Source of the DNA: Streptomyces bottropensis ATCC 25435
GTDB lineage: Bacteria; Actinomycetota; Actinomycetes; Streptomycetales; Streptomycetaceae
Length of the DNA stretch: 64,000 nt
Assembly (NCBI RefSeq): GCF_000383595.1
Contig: NZ_KB911581.1
Span: forward strand, 5,054,496-5,118,495
Direction of reading: 5' to 3'
Made by a program: the position numbers and the translations under genes. Positions 61,810-64,000 of this stretch are shown here, piece by piece; the first letter of the stretch is position 1; every line of letters begins with the position of its first letter. The notes below the pieces were generated by a model. It was not told the DNA's origin. It worked only from the letters and a program-made list of their open reading frames with translations, and searched no databases.

Positions 61810-61822
61810 TGGAACGTTTCAA
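61810..61822. promoter_or_regulatory. LacI-family operator-like site
   Basis: Read on the minus strand, TTGAAACGTTCCA closely resembles the TGAAACGTTTCA palindrome of LacI-type sugar regulators. It is centred 46 bases before the SDR start, between the SDR and beta-glucuronidase genes. No LacI gene is within the window. Confidence 0.45.
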
Positions 61823-61835
61823 TCACGGGTGTCGG

Positions 61836-63662
61836 TCAGTCGTCTGCGGTGGGACCGGGCTTACGCCCCTCCAGGCCGCTCCAGCGGCGACGCAGCGAGA
61901 ACGCGGCCGTCTTCGGCCTGCGATCGCGGGTGAAGACGCCCTTCTTGTTGCCGTCGACGCGATGGATGCCGTTGGAGGTCTGGAAGTCGGCGAAGTTCCA
62001 GACGTGTTCGCCGACGAACTCGGGGATGCGGTCGAAGACGCGGTGGTATGTGGCGAGGTAGTCGCTCTGGTACTCCTCGCTCCACGGGGTGTCCCAGACG
62101 GAGTGCAGGCCGGGCTGGGTGTCGGCGCCGTACTCGGACATCATGACCGGCTTGCCGAAGCGCTGGACCCAGCCGCGGAGGTCCTGCTCCAGGTACTGCT
62201 CGGCGGTCGCCAGGTCGCCGGTGAACAGGTACCAGCCGTAGTAGCGATTGATGCTCAGCACGTCGAACAGGTCGCCGATACGGTCGTTCTGCGGGGTGGC
62301 GAACATGACGGCGGAGTAGGTGAGAGGGCGGGTCGGGTCGAGTTTGCGGGCCAGGTCGACCAGCGGCTCGAAGTACTCGCGGGCGCCGTCCTCGTTGGAG
62401 GCGGGCTCGTTGGCGAGGGACCACATCACCACGCTCGGGTGGTTCTTGTCCCGCTCGATCAGCTCCCGCAGGTGCTGGGCGTGGACGTCGCCGGTGACTC
62501 CGCCGAAGTTCTCCGGCGCGAAGGTCGGAGTCGGCGCCTGGCCGGTGAGACCGCCCATGACGCCCAGGTTGAGGCCGACGGCGGCGGTCTCGTCGATGAC
62601 GACGATGCCGTGCCGGTCGGCGAAGTCGAGCACCTCCTCCGCGTACGGGTAGTGCGAGGTGCGGAAGGAGTTGGCGCCGGTCCACTCCATGAGCTGGAAG
62701 TCGTGGACGAGGTAGGCGTCGTCATGGCCCTTGCCCCGTACGGGGGTGTCCTCGTGCTTGCCGAAACCGGTGAAGTAGAACGGTTCGCCGTTGACGAGGA
62801 ACTGGGTGCCCCGCACCTCGACGGTACGGACGCCGAAGGGCTGGGTGTAGCTGTCGACCACTTCTTGCGCACCGGTCTCGCTGTCGCCGACCAGCTCCAC
62901 CACGAGGCCGTAGAGGTAGGCGGCGCCAGGCTGCCAGAGGGTGACGTCCTCGATGCGGAACAAGCCCTCGGGTCCGTGGGCCTCGGCCACGATCCGGCCG
63001 GTCTCGTCGACCGCGCGCACCCGGACCACGATCGCGTCGGCGGCCTCACCGGCGATCTCCACCCGGTACTCGACGACGCCGGCCGTGCCGTCCCGCCCGG
63101 TGACGACCGTGACGTCCTCGACGAAGGTCCGTGGCGTGCTGCACAGGCGTACCGGGCGGGCGATGCCCGCGTAGTTGTAGAAGTCGTGGAGATACGACTG
63201 GCGTTCGCGGCCGTCCGGGCCGGTGGTGAGGGTGCCCGGCGGGATCGTCTCGTTCGTCAGCCGGTTGTCGACGCCGACTGTCAGCCGGAACTCGGCGCCG
63301 GGGCGCACGATCCCGGTCAGGTCCGCGTCGAACGGCGTGTAGCCGCCGGTGTGTCGGGCCACCAGCCGGTCGTCCACGTAGACCTGCGCGGCGTGGGTCA
63401 CGGAGCCGAAGCGCAGGACCACCCGCTCGTCCGTCCAGCCGCGCGGTACCCGCGCGTCGCGCTGGTACCAGGCGACGCCGACGTGGTCACGGATCTCCGC
63501 GTCCACGAACAGGTCGTTGTAGCTGGCGGGGACGGGGGCTTCGAGGGGCGGGGTGAGCCGTGACGTCCACGGAGTGGCGCCGGCCCGGGTGTCGAGGGCG
63601 AATCGCCAGAGGCCGTCGAGACTGACGATGTCGCGGGTCGGGCTGGTGCGGGGCGAGAGCAT
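61836..63662 (-). CDS. uidA: Beta-glucuronidase, glycoside hydrolase family 2
   Basis: A 608-residue retaining GH2 enzyme. The sugar-binding domain (about 10-175), immunoglobulin-like domain (about 180-280) and TIM barrel (about 285-600) are in order. The acid/base is E419 in WSLANEP and the nucleophile is E510 in MMSEYGAD. The glucuronate-recognising Asn-x-Lys motif is present as N572-K-K574 (DGNKKGVFTRDRRPK), as is the KHEDTPVRGKG segment typical of beta-glucuronidases. There is no signal peptide, so it is cytoplasmic. Together with the rhamnosidase it suggests a substrate containing both rhamnose and glucuronic acid. Confidence 0.92.
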   Translation of the reverse strand: MLSPRTSPTRDIVSLDGLWRFALDTRAGATPWTSRLTPPLEAPVPASYNDLFVDAEIRDHVGVAWYQRDARVPRGWTDERVVLRFGSVTHAAQVYVDDRLVARHTGGYTPFDADLTGIVRPGAEFRLTVGVDNRLTNETIPPGTLTTGPDGRERQSYLHDFYNYAGIARPVRLCSTPRTFVEDVTVVTGRDGTAGVVEYRVEIAGEAADAIVVRVRAVDETGRIVAEAHGPEGLFRIEDVTLWQPGAAYLYGLVVELVGDSETGAQEVVDSYTQPFGVRTVEVRGTQFLVNGEPFYFTGFGKHEDTPVRGKGHDDAYLVHDFQLMEWTGANSFRTSHYPYAEEVLDFADRHGIVVIDETAAVGLNLGVMGGLTGQAPTPTFAPENFGGVTGDVHAQHLRELIERDKNHPSVVMWSLANEPASNEDGAREYFEPLVDLARKLDPTRPLTYSAVMFATPQNDRIGDLFDVLSINRYYGWYLFTGDLATAEQYLEQDLRGWVQRFGKPVMMSEYGADTQPGLHSVWDTPWSEEYQSDYLATYHRVFDRIPEFVGEHVWNFADFQTSNGIHRVDGNKKGVFTRDRRPKTAAFSLRRRWSGLEGRKPGPTADD

Positions 63663-63729
63663 GGGGCTCCTACGCGTTGTTGCGGGCAGTGGCCCGAGGG
63701 GGACCGGGCGTTGGCGGGGGAGAGGGGGA

Positions 63730-64000
63730 TCAGATCGTTTCGCCGGCGTCGGCGAGGAGCGTGCTCCCCGTCATGAAGGCCGCGAGATCGCTCGCGCAGA
63801 AGAGCACCACGCGGGCGATGTCGTCGGGGACACCGAGTCGGCCCAGCATGCTCGGCTGCATGACGGACATGAGCGCCTCGGAGTCCAGCGGGACACCGGC
63901 AGCGGTGGCGGCGGCCATGTTCCCCTCGGTCGGCACGTACGTCGGTGCGACGCCCAGGACGCGAATGCCGAGCGGTGCGAATTCGAGGGCGAGTTGCCGG
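63730..64000 (-). CDS. SDR oxidoreductase, partial (5' end beyond window)
   Basis: The C-terminal 90 residues of an SDR, continuing past the window end on the minus strand. Readable parts are LALEFAPLGIRVLGVAPTYV, then VPTEGNMAAATAAG, MLGRLGVPDDIARVVLFCAS and the terminal FMTGSTLLADAGETI. The active-site half lies outside. It is upstream of the glucuronidase on the same strand and is probably part of the same sugar-catabolic group. Confidence 0.85.
   Translation of the reverse strand, partial: RQLALEFAPLGIRVLGVAPTYVPTEGNMAAATAAGVPLDSEALMSVMQPSMLGRLGVPDDIARVVLFCASDLAAFMTGSTLLADAGETI

Noticed and set aside
1..64000. tRNA, rRNA or riboswitch genes
   Set aside because: No cloverleaf with a GGTTCGAATCC-type arm, rRNA-like stretch or recognisable aptamer was found by eye. 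A covariance-model search would be needed to exclude small RNAs.

Overview
The window is GC-rich DNA with strong G/C third-codon bias. It carries typical actinomycete families: a GAF-SpoIIE-type PP2C phosphatase, DUF5133, DUF6328, VanZ, a GlcG/HbpS-like protein, an XRE-cupin regulator and many TetR regulators. This points to Streptomyces or a close relative, probably an accessory stretch of the chromosome. No rRNA or tRNA gene and no CRISPR array was seen. The only transposase trace is an IS630-type fragment.

Layout. 0-9.5 kb: FtsX-type permease, GNAT acetyltransferase, PP2C phosphatase, SRPBCC protein, DUF5133 protein and VanZ protein, separated by long stretches with no recognisable gene. 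10-24 kb: DUF6328 protein, a broken molybdopterin oxidoreductase, a small secreted protein, a LuxR-type two-component pair, a secreted vanadium haloperoxidase-like protein, a TetR/SDR pair with a palindromic operator, an 11-copy octamer repeat, an IS630 fragment and a DHA2-type MFS exporter. 23.4-38 kb: aromatic-catabolism island A. It has an IclR regulator, flavin monooxygenase, ThDP enzyme, SDR and truncated VOC protein on the plus strand. On the minus strand lies a Rieske oxygenase / reductase / NTF2-like / aldehyde dehydrogenase / NTF2-like / maleylacetate reductase / hydroxyquinol 1,2-dioxygenase series. A divergent TetR and a GlcG/HbpS-like gene follow. 38.9-41.9 kb: B3/B4, PaiB-like and EamA genes divergent from an XRE-cupin regulator, with three AACGACCG repeats between them. 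42.5-54.7 kb: aromatic-catabolism island B under a divergent LysR. It has an extradiol dioxygenase, ACMSD-like amidohydrolase, flavin monooxygenase, two FAH-family hydrolases, DapA-like lyase, semialdehyde dehydrogenase and ornithine-cyclodeaminase-like gene, most with 4-nt stop/start overlaps; several members are broken. 55.2-64 kb: a carbohydrate island with TetR, GH78 alpha-L-rhamnosidase, MFS transporter, SDR, GH2 beta-glucuronidase and a partial SDR.

How the genes could work together. In island A the flavin and Rieske oxygenases would funnel an aromatic acid or ether to hydroxyquinol. Hydroxyquinol 1,2-dioxygenase would open the ring to maleylacetate, and maleylacetate reductase would give 3-oxoadipate. 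In island B hydroxylation, meta-cleavage, decarboxylation/hydrolysis, aldol cleavage and semialdehyde oxidation would follow each other. In the last island rhamnosyl and glucuronosyl residues would be removed from a plant or algal glycoside and the products imported or oxidised. Substrates are inferred, not shown by the sequence.

The window is unusually rich in damaged genes: about a dozen relics or frameshifted genes. Some carry single-base indels, so real decay and assembly errors must both be considered.
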